A stretch of 5,873 nucleotides of DNA. Origin: Clostridiales bacterium. GTDB lineage: Bacteria; Bacillota; Clostridia; Oscillospirales; Oscillospiraceae. The translations under genes and the position numbers were made by a program. The stretch covers positions 1,412-7,284 of the forward strand of contig DPHR01000025.1 of the NCBI GenBank assembly GCA_003522945.1, written 5' to 3'. This document shows positions 5,803 through 5,873 of this stretch, piece by piece; positions within the stretch are counted from its first letter, which is position 1; each line of letters starts with the position of its first letter. A model generated the notes under the pieces. That model made no database searches. It was given only the letters and a program-made list of their open reading frames with translations, and had not been told where the DNA came from.

Positions 5803-5835
5803 CAAGCGGCGTGACGGTTTCCGTCACGCCGCTTG
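5803..5835 (+). terminator. Long perfect hairpin ending the operon
   Basis: CAAGCGGCGTGACGG (5803-5817) and CCGTCACGCCGCTTG (5821-5835) form a perfect 15-bp stem with a TTT loop, 17 bases after the deacetylase TGA. The stem is terminator grade, but no T run follows at once; the first five-T run is at 5853-5857, inside a second inverted repeat. It may end transcription jointly with that repeat, or protect the 3' end of the mRNA. Confidence 0.65.
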
Positions 5836-5866
5836 AGCTTATCAAAAAGGTATTTTTGACAAGCTC
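5835..5866. repeat. A/T-rich inverted repeat abutting the terminator
   Basis: Arms GAGCTTATCAAAAA (5835-5848) and TTTTTGACAAGCTC (5853-5866) match at 13 of 14 positions (one A/C mismatch) around a 4-base centre. It shares base 5835 with the end of the preceding stem, so the two hairpins compete for that base. The near-symmetry gives a T run on either strand, as expected for a bidirectional terminator serving a convergent gene to the right. A repeat-family end or protein-binding dyad is also possible. The window ends 7 bases later. Confidence 0.6.
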
Positions 5867-5873
5867 TCAAACG

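Noticed and set aside
4730..5845. Open minus-strand frame of 371 codons opposite the deacetylase
   Set aside because: It mirrors a strongly supported CE4 gene in GC-rich DNA, its start lies inside the terminal inverted repeat, no ribosome site was found, and its residues show no family motif.

Overview
The window is GC-rich (an impression, not a computed value) and densely coding. All six supported genes are on the + strand. Gene style (clear AAAGGAG-type ribosome sites, TTG starts, cadherin-like surface domain, Pro/Thr linkers, NodB-type deacetylase with a membrane stalk) suggests a high-GC Firmicute of class Clostridia, probably near Oscillospiraceae/Ruminococcaceae. That placement is inference from protein style; there is no marker gene here.

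Layout: (1) 1-659, the 3' part of a surface protein with a cadherin-like beta-sandwich, a second unrecognised extracellular region, a Pro/Thr linker and a C-terminal membrane anchor. (2) 660-701, a strong hairpin whose T-rich flank is on the minus-strand side. (3) 724-1176, a GNAT-family N-acetyltransferase. (4) 1189-1261, a convincing extended -10 promoter followed at once by a dyad/hairpin and a strong ribosome site. (5) 1268-5785, a five-gene run on one strand with gaps or overlaps small enough to be one operon: an HflK-like and an HflC-like SPFH protein, a GT4 glycosyltransferase, a small single-pass coiled-coil protein, and a membrane-anchored coiled-coil polysaccharide deacetylase. (6) 5803-5866, two abutting inverted repeats that close the operon.

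How the genes may work together (inference): HflK and HflC form a membrane SPFH assembly, classically linked to the FtsH protease. The glycosyltransferase makes or extends a glycan at the inner membrane face. The deacetylase, held outside the membrane on a stalk, would remove acetyl groups from an envelope glycan or peptidoglycan. The small coiled-coil protein has the same membrane-plus-helix layout as the deacetylase N-terminus and its gene overlaps the deacetylase gene, so it is a candidate physical partner. No mobile element, CRISPR array, tRNA or rRNA was seen. The strongest candidate for something undescribed is the linkage of the SPFH pair to a glycan synthesis and modification cassette, together with the overlapping coiled-coil/deacetylase pair.
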